Origin: Bacteroidaceae bacterium | GTDB lineage: Bacteria; Bacteroidota; Bacteroidia; Bacteroidales; Bacteroidaceae | Length of the DNA stretch: 38,874 nt | Reading direction: 5' to 3' | Assembly: GCA_017470425.1 (NCBI GenBank) | Contig: JAFUYT010000002.1 | Location: 1-38,874 of the forward strand | Part shown: positions 14,730 through 22,728 of the stretch, one piece after another | Numbering within the stretch: position 1 is the first letter of the stretch | How the letters are laid out: every line of letters begins with the position of its first letter | The notes under the pieces: model-generated | Database searches by the model: none | What the model saw: only the letters and a program-made list of their open reading frames with translations | Told to the model about the DNA's origin: nothing | Position numbers and translations under genes: made by a program

Positions 14730-16364
14730 ATGGCAACAGTATGTTATATCAATGTTTATAATAGTCATGTCGATCGCGGAGCCACGGTGACCAGCGTTCC
14801 CATTGAGCACTACGAAGTCGATGAAGGAGACATCAAGGTGGGCGAGCCGCTGCCTAAGCTCAAGTGCAGCTCCCCCGTCGTGACCGCCTACGACGGGCAG
14901 CAGCTCACGCTGGAGCTGCGCGGCAAGTCGTTCACCATCAAGGTGGGCGAGGAGGTGGAGATCGACAGCTCCGAGCATCCTGTGGGCATGGGCGTCTATA
15001 TCCGCAGCTGCTACTGCGTAAAGCTCATCGGCAAGGAACTCATCTACAAAGGCGGCTGGCAGCTGGGCGACACAATCCTGCAGAAGCTGGAAGGGCCTAT
15101 TGGTAGCGGCGAGGTGTGGTACCCCAATGGCGACCACTTCAAGGGTGCCTTCCACCTGAGCTATGCCAGCATCAACGGGCCTGCCTACGCTGCCGACGGT
15201 CGCTACGACTTTGCCGACGGCTCATGGATTGAGCGGGCTTGGATACACACCTCCAAGGACAAGGAGCCGCAGTGGTGGGGCCTGCATGGCGTGTTCCGCA
15301 TCCAGCGACCCAAGCTGCACCCCGACTATCCCTCGTTCGACACCCCCGATTCCATCGCCATGTTCCTGCATGGCGGCAGGCGCTACGGCTTCGAGCTGTT
15401 CCTGGGCGAGAAGCCTTGGGTCAGAGAGTGGTACGCCGGCGACCGCGTCGTGCGCTACAGCGAACCCGACGAGCTGTTCCAGTACGAGGTGGTGGATTAC
15501 GAGATTGACGAGACCAGCCGCGTGGATTGCACCACGCTCCGGCTCACGTTGAAGGACGGCAACAAGGCCTATCGCATTGAGCAACAGGGCGGTCGCTACG
15601 TGGCCAATCAGTATAACGGCCATGTCTTTGAACCTTCCACCCACGTCACCGTAGAGTTACCTAACGGCGACATCCTGGACCACTACGGCGACGATGTTCG
15701 CGACTTCCAACCCTACGACGGCTACGTCGATGTGTATTGTGCCAAGACGGGCATGAGCCGCAAAGAGCATTGGAAGAAAGGCGAACTCGTGGAGGCACGG
15801 GAGTGGAAGCGCGATGTCCGTGCAGCCACCTCGGTGACACTGCCCGACCCCACAGGACTCGACGGCAAACTGGAGGCCAAGGTGTGGGAAGACGGGCACA
15901 TCGAATACGGATACAAAGAGTGGGTGTATGATGGTGAGGTTAAGAACAACCGTCCCGATGGCGAGGGCGTGCTCGTGGGGGACCGCCGTCATGGTGAGCG
16001 CCGCTACGAAGGCAGCTTCATCGATGGCGTATATGTCAGTGACGAGGAGGAGTACGAAGGGGAAATCACGCTGCACGTCAGGAGCGGTCACAAGTCATGG
16101 ACGGTCTATAGCGATGGCGAATGGGAATATCAGGAGGAGGACATCGTGGCCAAGCGCGGACGACTGAATCTCGACGGCTTCTGGGGCTACGAGATCACCA
16201 GCATCAAGCGTGACTGCATTACCATCGAGTACTACGAAAACAAGTACGAACTGCGTCCTGACCAGCCTCTGCATCTCTACAAAGAGATTGAGGGCCGCGA
16301 GTACAGCGACGGCTGCGTCTATGACGGCGATGACTACAAGCTGGAGCTGACGTGGAAGAACTAA
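14730..16364 (+). CDS. Large MORN-like repeat protein, function unknown
   Basis: I do not recognise this 544-residue protein as a known family. It has no signal peptide or membrane segment and is acidic. MORN-like units occur at about 105-165 (GSGEVWYPNGDHFKGAF) and 396-435 (YDGEVKNNRPDGEGVLV, RRYEGSFIDGVY). Between them is a long beta-rich region with many Tyr, Trp and Asp-Gly turns, suggesting degenerate MORN-type hairpins throughout. MORN repeats usually bind lipids or act as protein scaffolds. It is first of five same-strand genes; its stop TAA is immediately followed by the ATG of the next gene, implying coupled translation. Confidence 0.7.
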   Translation: MATVCYINVYNSHVDRGATVTSVPIEHYEVDEGDIKVGEPLPKLKCSSPVVTAYDGQQLTLELRGKSFTIKVGEEVEIDSSEHPVGMGVYIRSCYCVKLIGKELIYKGGWQLGDTILQKLEGPIGSGEVWYPNGDHFKGAFHLSYASINGPAYAADGRYDFADGSWIERAWIHTSKDKEPQWWGLHGVFRIQRPKLHPDYPSFDTPDSIAMFLHGGRRYGFELFLGEKPWVREWYAGDRVVRYSEPDELFQYEVVDYEIDETSRVDCTTLRLTLKDGNKAYRIEQQGGRYVANQYNGHVFEPSTHVTVELPNGDILDHYGDDVRDFQPYDGYVDVYCAKTGMSRKEHWKKGELVEAREWKRDVRAATSVTLPDPTGLDGKLEAKVWEDGHIEYGYKEWVYDGEVKNNRPDGEGVLVGDRRHGERRYEGSFIDGVYVSDEEEYEGEITLHVRSGHKSWTVYSDGEWEYQEEDIVAKRGRLNLDGFWGYEITSIKRDCITIEYYENKYELRPDQPLHLYKEIEGREYSDGCVYDGDDYKLELTWKN

Positions 16365-16874
16365 ATGATTGATTATCCTATGGCAGAAGAACTAAGAAAG
16401 ATTGTCAAGTGCTTCTACAAGGGTGAGGTCGATGCCCAGGGGCTGCCCCACGGCAAGGGCGAATTGCACTACATCGTGGAGAGAGACCCGTCGGAGCAGC
16501 TCCTCTTTGACGACCAGCACAACCTGCGCTACAGGGGCGAGTTCTGTCATGGCCTGCGCCAGGGAGAGGGCGACCTGCACGTCATGGGCACGGGCTACAA
16601 CCCTGTGAGCGAATCCGAGTGGTACTCCGAGGGCGACTACGACAGCTGCGGCCGGTTCGCAGGTCCGGCACACAAACCCGGCACATGGAGCCGCTACGTC
16701 CGCGTGTGGTACCCCTGTTTCGAAGGCACCTGGCAGAACGACCTTCCCCTGAAGCCGCGTTGGGGCGAGGGCAGCGCAGAGGAGCGTGTGTCGGAAATGG
16801 GATGGCAATATGTCCGCGAAACTGCCAGGGATGCCATCGCGACCTTGCCATTTGAAATGAACAACGACGATTAA
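16365..16874 (+). CDS. Small MORN-repeat protein
   Basis: The 169-residue protein begins directly after the preceding stop codon; an internal ATG at 16380 is an alternative start. Two clear MORN-like units are present: YKGEVDAQGLPHGKGELHY (about 18-36) and YRGEFCHGLRQGEGDLHV (about 51-68), followed by a weaker FEGTWQNDLPLKPRWGEG. It has no signal peptide. Its similarity to the larger neighbour suggests the two act in the same complex or arose by duplication. Biochemical function is unknown. Confidence 0.7.
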   Translation: MIDYPMAEELRKIVKCFYKGEVDAQGLPHGKGELHYIVERDPSEQLLFDDQHNLRYRGEFCHGLRQGEGDLHVMGTGYNPVSESEWYSEGDYDSCGRFAGPAHKPGTWSRYVRVWYPCFEGTWQNDLPLKPRWGEGSAEERVSEMGWQYVRETARDAIATLPFEMNNDD

Positions 16875-16889
16875 AAAACACCTCTCCGT

Positions 16890-17465
16890 ATGGTCACTCA
16901 CGACGACACCTTCCTCTACCGCTTCCCTGTCCGCGAGCGCGTGTTTCGCCTCGCCGACGATGAAGTCCAGGAGCTGCAACAGGCCGCAGCCGAGGGCGAT
17001 GCCTATGCGCAGTACGGCTATGGCCGCTGGCTCTACTATCACAACCCCGACGACGATGCCCTTCACCGGGCCGAACAACTCTTCGAGGCTGCCAAGGACG
17101 CCGTCCCCGATGCCCTCGCCGCTTACGCCCAGATGTGGCGCTATGGCGAGACGCGGGCGAATGTGATGGACGTGGAGTGCTGTCATGAACTGATGCGGAC
17201 TGCGATAGCCCAAGGCAGCGAACTGGCCGAGCAGCAGCGACGGCTGCACGACGTCGTCGATGAGCGTCTGCGTCGCGGCCTGCAACTGGGCGAGGGCATT
17301 TGCGGCTACTTCCTCTACACACATTATTATTATGGTGGCCTGGGCTATACCACGGACACCACCAATGCCTTCGCCTACTGGAGCACACTGCGCCAGGTGC
17401 TCGCCCAGCGCGGCATCCTCTGGCAGTTGCCTGGCGAACTCAACCCTGAAGTGATGTTTGATTAA
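16890..17465 (+). CDS. Sel1-like repeat (TPR-like) protein
   Basis: The 191-residue, probably cytosolic, helical protein contains Sel1-like units: LQQAAAEGDAYAQYGYGRWL (about 28-47) and AEQLFEAAKDAVPDALAAYA (about 61-80), with a weaker pattern after CCHELMRTAIAQGSELAE. Sel1 repeats form alpha-solenoid scaffolds for protein interactions. It lies 15 nt after the small MORN gene and its 3' end nearly meets the SH3b gene. No enzymatic motif is visible. Confidence 0.68.
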   Translation: MVTHDDTFLYRFPVRERVFRLADDEVQELQQAAAEGDAYAQYGYGRWLYYHNPDDDALHRAEQLFEAAKDAVPDALAAYAQMWRYGETRANVMDVECCHELMRTAIAQGSELAEQQRRLHDVVDERLRRGLQLGEGICGYFLYTHYYYGGLGYTTDTTNAFAYWSTLRQVLAQRGILWQLPGELNPEVMFD

Positions 17466-17484
17466 ATTATTATTCATATTGCTT

Positions 17485-17976
17485 ATGAAAAAGTTATTCT
17501 GGCTATTAGTGATTCTCATTGGCGGCTATTGGCTCTACGGCCGTTGCACGCGCACCAGCAGCTCCGATGAGACAAAAGTTCTCAAACAAGTGGAGGTGGC
17601 AGTGAAAACTGCCAACCTGCGCACGGGGCCTGGCACCAACTACGACTACGCCACCGTCCATGCCGACGGTACGGGCGGCCGCTGGCAAGTGCCCTACGGC
17701 ACCGTCCTCGATGTCATGAAGGAGCAGAAGGGATGGTACCGCGTGCGCGTCGGCTCCGACTCCCGCGAGGTCTATATCAAGCAGTCTCTCTGTGCCGCCC
17801 CGGGTGCCTCGAAGTCTGGTGGGCGGAAGGGTCGTACTTCCTCCTCCAGTGGCGAACCCTCTGCATCTTCATCATCAGAGCTCACTCCGCAGGCGGTCGC
17901 GCCCGTCGTTGAGGATCCCGATAACGAAGTTGTGGAGGAGGTCACCAGTGGTGCTGGTGACGACGTGATTTTCTGA
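17485..17976 (+). CDS. Membrane-anchored SH3b-domain protein
   Basis: The 163-residue protein starts at the ATG at 17485 (MKKLFWLL). An N-terminal hydrophobic helix (about 4-18, LFWLLVILIGGYWLY) is probably a membrane anchor, since no signal-peptidase site or lipobox is clear. A bacterial SH3 domain follows at about 37-102, with VKTANLRTGPGTNYD and GWYRVRVG as hallmarks. The tail (about 110-163) is Ser-rich then acidic and probably disordered. SH3b domains in this setting often bind peptidoglycan or peptides in the cell envelope. It could link the cytosolic MORN/Sel1 proteins to the envelope, but this is inference. Confidence 0.75.
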   Translation: MKKLFWLLVILIGGYWLYGRCTRTSSSDETKVLKQVEVAVKTANLRTGPGTNYDYATVHADGTGGRWQVPYGTVLDVMKEQKGWYRVRVGSDSREVYIKQSLCAAPGASKSGGRKGRTSSSSGEPSASSSSELTPQAVAPVVEDPDNEVVEEVTSGAGDDVIF

Positions 17977-18021
17977 CACCTTTTAAAGATAAATATTCCT
18001 CGCAGTGTGACAGTTTTTTGT

Positions 18022-18573
18022 ATGAAAACAGAAATGGAAAAGATGCGGAACGGAGAGCTGTATAGCTTTGCCGATCCAGAAGTCAGGAAAAGCATCCTGC
18101 ATGCCAAACGACTGTGTGTCAAGTTACAGACCATGACGATCGACGACGACGATTATCGGATTACGATGCAGGAACTGATTCCTGATATGGATCCGACGGC
18201 AGTCATCTGCCCGCCCTTCCAGTGCGACCACGGCCACGGCATCAGCATTGGCGAAGGAACGTTCGTGAACTTCAACTGCACGATGCTCGACGGAGGTCAT
18301 ATCCGCATCGGGCGCCATTGCGAGATAGGTCCCAACTGCCAGTTCTACACGCCCATTCATCCTTTTGATTACATCGAGCGACGCAAGCCTGTTGAGACAG
18401 CCAAGCCCATCACCATCGGTGATGACTGCTGGCTCGGAGGCGGCGTCATAGTCCTGCCTGGGGTCACCATTGGAGCTCGTTCGATTATCGGAGCTGGCTC
18501 CGTCGTTACGAGGGACATCCCAGCGGACTGCGTGGCCGCGGGCAATCCCTGCCGAGTGATTCGGAAGGTGTAA
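18022..18573 (+). CDS. Maltose/galactoside O-acetyltransferase-like hexapeptide transferase
   Basis: The 183-residue cytosolic protein is a left-handed beta-helix acetyltransferase. The N-terminal MEKMRNGELYSFADPE is the Mac domain of maltose O-acetyltransferases. The helix coils follow (ISIGEGTFVNFNC, IRIGRHCEIGPN, ITIGDDCWLGGGVIVLPGVTIG, SIIGAGSVVTRDIP), with the catalytic His in the TPIHPFD loop. It acetylates a sugar or similar hydroxyl from acetyl-CoA; the substrate is unknown. The ATG at 18022 is chosen over the GTG at 18007. It follows the SH3b gene by 45 nt and ends at a strong terminator, so it is probably the last gene of that operon. Confidence 0.88.
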   Translation: MKTEMEKMRNGELYSFADPEVRKSILHAKRLCVKLQTMTIDDDDYRITMQELIPDMDPTAVICPPFQCDHGHGISIGEGTFVNFNCTMLDGGHIRIGRHCEIGPNCQFYTPIHPFDYIERRKPVETAKPITIGDDCWLGGGVIVLPGVTIGARSIIGAGSVVTRDIPADCVAAGNPCRVIRKV

Positions 18574-18614
18574 GATGAACATCGTAGCAGTCATACTTGG
18601 ATTGCTATGATACC

Positions 18615-18651
18615 AAAACGGACTGCACCTCTGCTGGTGCAGTCCGTTTTT
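18615..18651. terminator. Bidirectional terminator between the acetyltransferase gene and rpiB
   Basis: Exact 15-bp arms AAAACGGACTGCACC (18615-18629) and its complement (18636-18650) enclose loop TCTGCT. The plus strand ends in TTTTT and the minus strand in TTTT, so transcripts from both convergent units should stop here. Confidence 0.92.
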
Positions 18652-18671
18652 CTGTGAATAGGATGGGGTGC

Positions 18672-19112
18672 TTACGCTACGGGAATCTTGTCGATGCGCT
18701 TCTGGTGGCGGCCGCCCTCGAAGTCTGTGGCGAGGAACTCGTCCATGATCTTCGCGGCCATGTCGGTGTCGATGAAGCGACCGGGCATGACGAGGACGTT
18801 GGCGTTGTTGTGCTGACGGATCAGGTGGGCTATCTCGGGAATCCAGCAGAGGCCGGCGCGGATTGACTGGTGCTTGTTCAGCGTCATGTTAATGCCTTCG
18901 CCCGAACCGCAGATGGCGATGCCGGGATATACCTCGCCGTCTTCGATGCCGCGAGCGAGGGCGTGCCCGAAGTCGGAGTAGTCGCAACTATCCTCGCTGT
19001 AGGTGCCGTAGTCCTTCCACGCGATGCCGCGCTCATCGAGATATTGCTTGACAAATTGTTTTAAAGGGTAGCCAGCGTGATCGCTGGCTAACCCTACTAC
19101 TTTCATATCCAT
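18672..19112 (-). CDS. rpiB: Ribose-5-phosphate isomerase B
   Basis: The 146-residue RpiB/LacAB-family isomerase interconverts ribose 5-phosphate and ribulose 5-phosphate. GLASDHAGYPLK (7-18) opens the Rossmann-like fold and ICGSGEGINM (67-76) holds the catalytic Cys68 and phosphate-binding glycines. It ends the trpB2-tkt-rpiB run, 33 nt after tkt, so two enzymes of the non-oxidative pentose phosphate pathway share a transcript. A start two codons downstream (19106) is also possible. Confidence 0.95.
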   Translation of the reverse strand: MDMKVVGLASDHAGYPLKQFVKQYLDERGIAWKDYGTYSEDSCDYSDFGHALARGIEDGEVYPGIAICGSGEGINMTLNKHQSIRAGLCWIPEIAHLIRQHNNANVLVMPGRFIDTDMAAKIMDEFLATDFEGGRHQKRIDKIPVA

Positions 19113-19145
19113 CTTAAGGAATATGCATTAAAGACGTACCGTTTC

Positions 19146-21161
19146 TTACAGCAAGTTTTTAACTTGCTTGTACACATTGTCCGCCGTGAAGCCCAGCTTC
19201 TCGTCGAGCACCTTGTAGGGGGCGCTGAAGCCGAAGCTCTGGAGACCCCAGACGGTGCCGTCGGCGCCTACGAGGCCTTCGAGGTTCACGGGCAGACCGG
19301 CGGTGAGGCCGAACTTCTTCACGCCTGCGGGCAGAATGGCCTGCTGGTACTCCTTTGGCTGGCTGCGGAACAGGCCCTCGGAGGGCACGCTGACGATGCG
19401 TACCTTCACGCCGTCCTTGCGCAGGAGCTCTGTGCCGGCTACCAATGTGCTGACCTCTGAACCGCTGGCGAGCAGGATGACATCGGGATTCTCGTCAGAA
19501 CCTGCTACGATGTAAGCGCCCTTAGCCGCCTCGGCGTAGTCGTTGCCTGCGGGCAGGTCGGCTATGTTCTGGCGGCTGAGGATGAGGGCTGTGGGGCTGT
19601 CGGTGTTCTCCATGGCCAGGCGCCATGCGGCGGTGGTCTCCTGTGCGTCGGCAGGACGCAGGACGAGGGTGGAGTTCTTGCCGTGGTGGTTCTTCAGCTT
19701 CTCCATGAGGCGGATCTGAGCTTCCTGCTCCACGGGCTCATGGGTAGGACCATCCTCGCCGACGCGGAAGGCGTCGTGCGTCCAGATGAACTTCACGGGC
19801 AGCTCCATGAGGGCAGCCATGCGCACGGCAGGCTTCATGTAGTCTGAGAATACGAAGAACGTGCCGCAAGCGGGAATCACGCCGCCATGCAACGCCATGC
19901 CGATGCAGCAGCAAGCCATCGTAAGCTCGGCTACGCCGGCCTGGAAGAAGGCGCCGCTGAAGTCGCCGGCCTTGAGAGCGTGCGTTTTCTTGAGGAAGCC
20001 ATCGGTCTTGTCGGAGTTGGAGAGGTCGGCGCTGGCGCAGATCATGTTGGGCACCTGCTCGGCCAGCACGCTGAGTACGGCAGCGCTGGCGTTGCGGGTG
20101 GCGTCGCCGCTCTTCTGCTGCACCTTCGTCCAATCCACCTTCGGAGCCTTGCCGCTGAACCACTCGGCCTGTGCGGCAGCGCACTCGGGGTTCTTGGCAG
20201 CCCAGGCAGCCTCTTCGGCCTTGCGCTCGGCTACGATGCCCTTCAGCTCCTCGGCACGACGGGCGTAGAGCTCCTTCACGTCGTCAAAGATAACGAACGG
20301 ATTCTCAGCGTCTCCGCTGAGGTTAGCTATAGTCTTTCTGTAAGCATCGCCGCCGAGGGGAGCACCGTGCGTCTTGCAGTTGCGCTCGTAGCTGGAGCCG
20401 TCCTCCTTGAGGGCGCCCTTGCCCATGACGGTCTTGCCGATGATGAGGGCGGGCTTGCCCTTGACGGCCTTGGCCTGCTCGATGGCTGTGCGGATCTCGG
20501 CGGCATCGTTGCCGTTGATCTCAAACACCTCCCAGCCGAGGGCGCGGTACTTGGCGGCCGTGTCCTCGTTCATCACCTCGGCGCACTCGGTGGAGAGCTG
20601 GATGTCGTTGGAGTCGTAGAACATCACGACATTGTCCAGGCCCAGCGTGCCTGCGATGCGGGCAGCGCCCTGCGAGATCTCCTCCTGCACGCCGCCGTCG
20701 GAGATGTAGATGTAGATGGTCTCCTTCTCGAAGGTGGGGTTGCCAGTGTGAGCTGCCAGGAACTTGGCCGCAATGGCAGCGCCGATGCCGAAGGTGTGAC
20801 CCTGTCCGAGGGGGCCACTGGTGTTCTCGATGCCACGCTTCGGGTCAGCCTCAGGGTGACCCGGGGTGGGGGAGCCCCACTGGCGCAGTTGTTGCAGTTC
20901 CTCAAGGGAGAACTTGCCGATGAGGGCGAGCTGGCTGTAGAGCATCGGAGCCATGTGGCCGGGGTCGAGGAAAAAACGGTCGCGGCCTACCCATGTGGGA
21001 TCAGCGGGATCGTACTGCAGGTACTCGCTGTAGAGCACGTTGATGAAATCTGCGCCGCCCATGGCGCCGCCTGGATGACCGCTCTTGGCCTTCTCGACCA
21101 TCGATGCAGCCAGGATGCGGATGTTGTCCGCTGCGTGGTTCAATACTTTGATGTCGTTCAT
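19146..21161 (-). CDS. tkt: Transketolase
   Basis: The 671-residue thiamine-diphosphate enzyme transfers two-carbon units between pentose phosphate and glycolytic sugars. SGHPGGAMGGAD (27-38) is the N-terminal family motif. The cofactor-binding segment reads ISDGGVQEE (153-161) and ends with Asn185 about 30 residues after the Asp, with Ser in place of the first Gly of the usual GDG. The pyrimidine domain has HDAFRVGEDGPTHEPVEQ. Length is standard. It lies between trpB2 (35 nt) and rpiB (33 nt). Confidence 0.96.
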   Translation of the reverse strand: MNDIKVLNHAADNIRILAASMVEKAKSGHPGGAMGGADFINVLYSEYLQYDPADPTWVGRDRFFLDPGHMAPMLYSQLALIGKFSLEELQQLRQWGSPTPGHPEADPKRGIENTSGPLGQGHTFGIGAAIAAKFLAAHTGNPTFEKETIYIYISDGGVQEEISQGAARIAGTLGLDNVVMFYDSNDIQLSTECAEVMNEDTAAKYRALGWEVFEINGNDAAEIRTAIEQAKAVKGKPALIIGKTVMGKGALKEDGSSYERNCKTHGAPLGGDAYRKTIANLSGDAENPFVIFDDVKELYARRAEELKGIVAERKAEEAAWAAKNPECAAAQAEWFSGKAPKVDWTKVQQKSGDATRNASAAVLSVLAEQVPNMICASADLSNSDKTDGFLKKTHALKAGDFSGAFFQAGVAELTMACCCIGMALHGGVIPACGTFFVFSDYMKPAVRMAALMELPVKFIWTHDAFRVGEDGPTHEPVEQEAQIRLMEKLKNHHGKNSTLVLRPADAQETTAAWRLAMENTDSPTALILSRQNIADLPAGNDYAEAAKGAYIVAGSDENPDVILLASGSEVSTLVAGTELLRKDGVKVRIVSVPSEGLFRSQPKEYQQAILPAGVKKFGLTAGLPVNLEGLVGADGTVWGLQSFGFSAPYKVLDEKLGFTADNVYKQVKNLL

Positions 21162-21196
21162 ATTTGGTTAGTTAAAAATAAGGGGTTATAGATCAC

Positions 21197-22564
21197 TTAG
21201 ATGACCTTCTCCAGCTGTGCCAGGTTGCGTGCCACCTCCTCGTCGGTGACTTCGTAGTCCTGAAGGTTGCCGGCGAGGTACTGGTCGTAGGCGCTCATGT
21301 CGATGAGTCCGTGGCCGGAGAGGTTGAAGAGAATGACTTTCTCCTCGCCCGTAGCTGTGCACTTGTTGGCCTCCTGGATGGCAGCGGCAATAGCGTGGCA
21401 GCTCTCCGGGGCAGGGATGATGCCTTCGCTGCGGGCAAAGAGCACACCCGCCTTGAACGAGTCGCTTTGCTTGATGTCAACAGCCTCCATCAGGCCGTCC
21501 TTCAGCAGCTGGCTCACGATGGTGCCTGCGCCGTGGTAGCGGAGGCCGCCGGCGTGGATGTTGGCGGGCATGAAGTTGTGCCCCAGCGTGAACATCGGCA
21601 GCAGCGGCGTGTAACCGGCCAGGTCGCCGAAGTCATACTGGAACTGGCCGCGTGTCAGCTTCGGGCACGAAGCGGGCTCAGCGGCGATGAAGCGCGTCTG
21701 CTTGCCATCCTTCAGGTTGTGGCGCATGAAGGGGAAGGCAATGCCGCCGAAGTTGGAGCCGCCGCCGAAGCAGGCAATCACCATGTCGGGGTACTCGCCC
21801 GCCATCGCCATCTGTTTCTCGGCTTCGAGGCCGATGATGGACTGGTGCAGGCTGACGTGGGAGAGGACGGAGCCCAGCGTGTATTTGCAGTTGGGCGTGG
21901 AGATGGCCAGCTCGATTGCCTCGGAGATGGCCGTGCCCAGTGAGCCTTGGTTGTTGGGATCCACCGTCAGCACATCCTTGCCTGCGCGCGTGGACATCGA
22001 GGGCGATGCCTCTACAGTGGCGCCGAACGTCTGCATGATGGAGCGGCGATAGGGCTTCTGGTTGTAGGAGATCTTCACCTGATAGACGGCGCACTCCAGC
22101 CCGAAGACCTTGGCGGCATAGCTCAGCGCGGCGCCCCACTGGCCGGCACCCGTCTCAGTTGTGATATTGGTTACGCCCTGCTCCTTGTTATAATACGCCT
22201 GCGCGAGGGCGGAGTTCAGCTTGTGGGAGCCCACGGGGCTGACGCTCTCGTTCTTGAAGTAGATGTGTGCGGGCGTGCCCAGCGCCTCCTCCAGACCGTA
22301 GGCGCGCACGAGAGGTGTTGAGCGGTAGTACTTGTACATGTCGCGGACGGGTTCGGGGATGTGAATCCAGGGATCCTGCTGGTTCAGTTCCTGACGTGCC
22401 AGTTCCTCGGCGAAGATCGGGAAGAGGTCCTCGGCCTTCAGCGGCTCCTTGGTGGCGGGATTCAGCGGGGGCATGGGTTTGTTGACCATGTCGGCCTGGA
22501 TGTTGTACCACTCGGTAGGGATCTCGCTCTCGGCGAGGAAGTAACGCTTTTGTCTTGTACTCAT
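21197..22564 (-). CDS. trpB: TrpB2-type tryptophan synthase beta chain-like protein
   Basis: The 455-residue PLP enzyme is of the TrpB2 class, which is longer than TrpB1 and has an N-terminal extension. VGSHKLNSA (111-119) holds the PLP lysine Lys115; GGGSNFGGIAFPF is the phosphate-binding glycine loop and NLSGHG the C-terminal contact. TrpB2 proteins condense indole and serine to tryptophan, often independently of TrpA, and may act as indole-salvage enzymes. No trp genes are nearby; it leads a transcript with tkt and rpiB. The pairing is metabolic context only. Confidence 0.93.
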   Translation of the reverse strand: MSTRQKRYFLAESEIPTEWYNIQADMVNKPMPPLNPATKEPLKAEDLFPIFAEELARQELNQQDPWIHIPEPVRDMYKYYRSTPLVRAYGLEEALGTPAHIYFKNESVSPVGSHKLNSALAQAYYNKEQGVTNITTETGAGQWGAALSYAAKVFGLECAVYQVKISYNQKPYRRSIMQTFGATVEASPSMSTRAGKDVLTVDPNNQGSLGTAISEAIELAISTPNCKYTLGSVLSHVSLHQSIIGLEAEKQMAMAGEYPDMVIACFGGGSNFGGIAFPFMRHNLKDGKQTRFIAAEPASCPKLTRGQFQYDFGDLAGYTPLLPMFTLGHNFMPANIHAGGLRYHGAGTIVSQLLKDGLMEAVDIKQSDSFKAGVLFARSEGIIPAPESCHAIAAAIQEANKCTATGEEKVILFNLSGHGLIDMSAYDQYLAGNLQDYEVTDEEVARNLAQLEKVI

Positions 22565-22697
22565 AAAGCTTAAATTAGAAGTGAATAATATAGTAATTTG
22601 TATGATTTCTGCACATTTCGGGGGCTAAGGTACAAATAATTTTCGGCTTCGCGGCATTTCCTGCGATTTTTTCATGTCTCATGCAGAAAATAATCCC

Positions 22698-22705
22698 TAT
22701 CTTTG
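22698..22705 (+). promoter_or_regulatory. -7 element of the GH5 gene
   Basis: TATCTTTG matches TAnnTTTG and lies 23 nt before the ATG at 22729. It falls downstream of an in-frame ATG at 22681, which decides for the later start. Confidence 0.65.
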
Positions 22706-22728
22706 CCACAAACTCACAAGGAAAAGCG

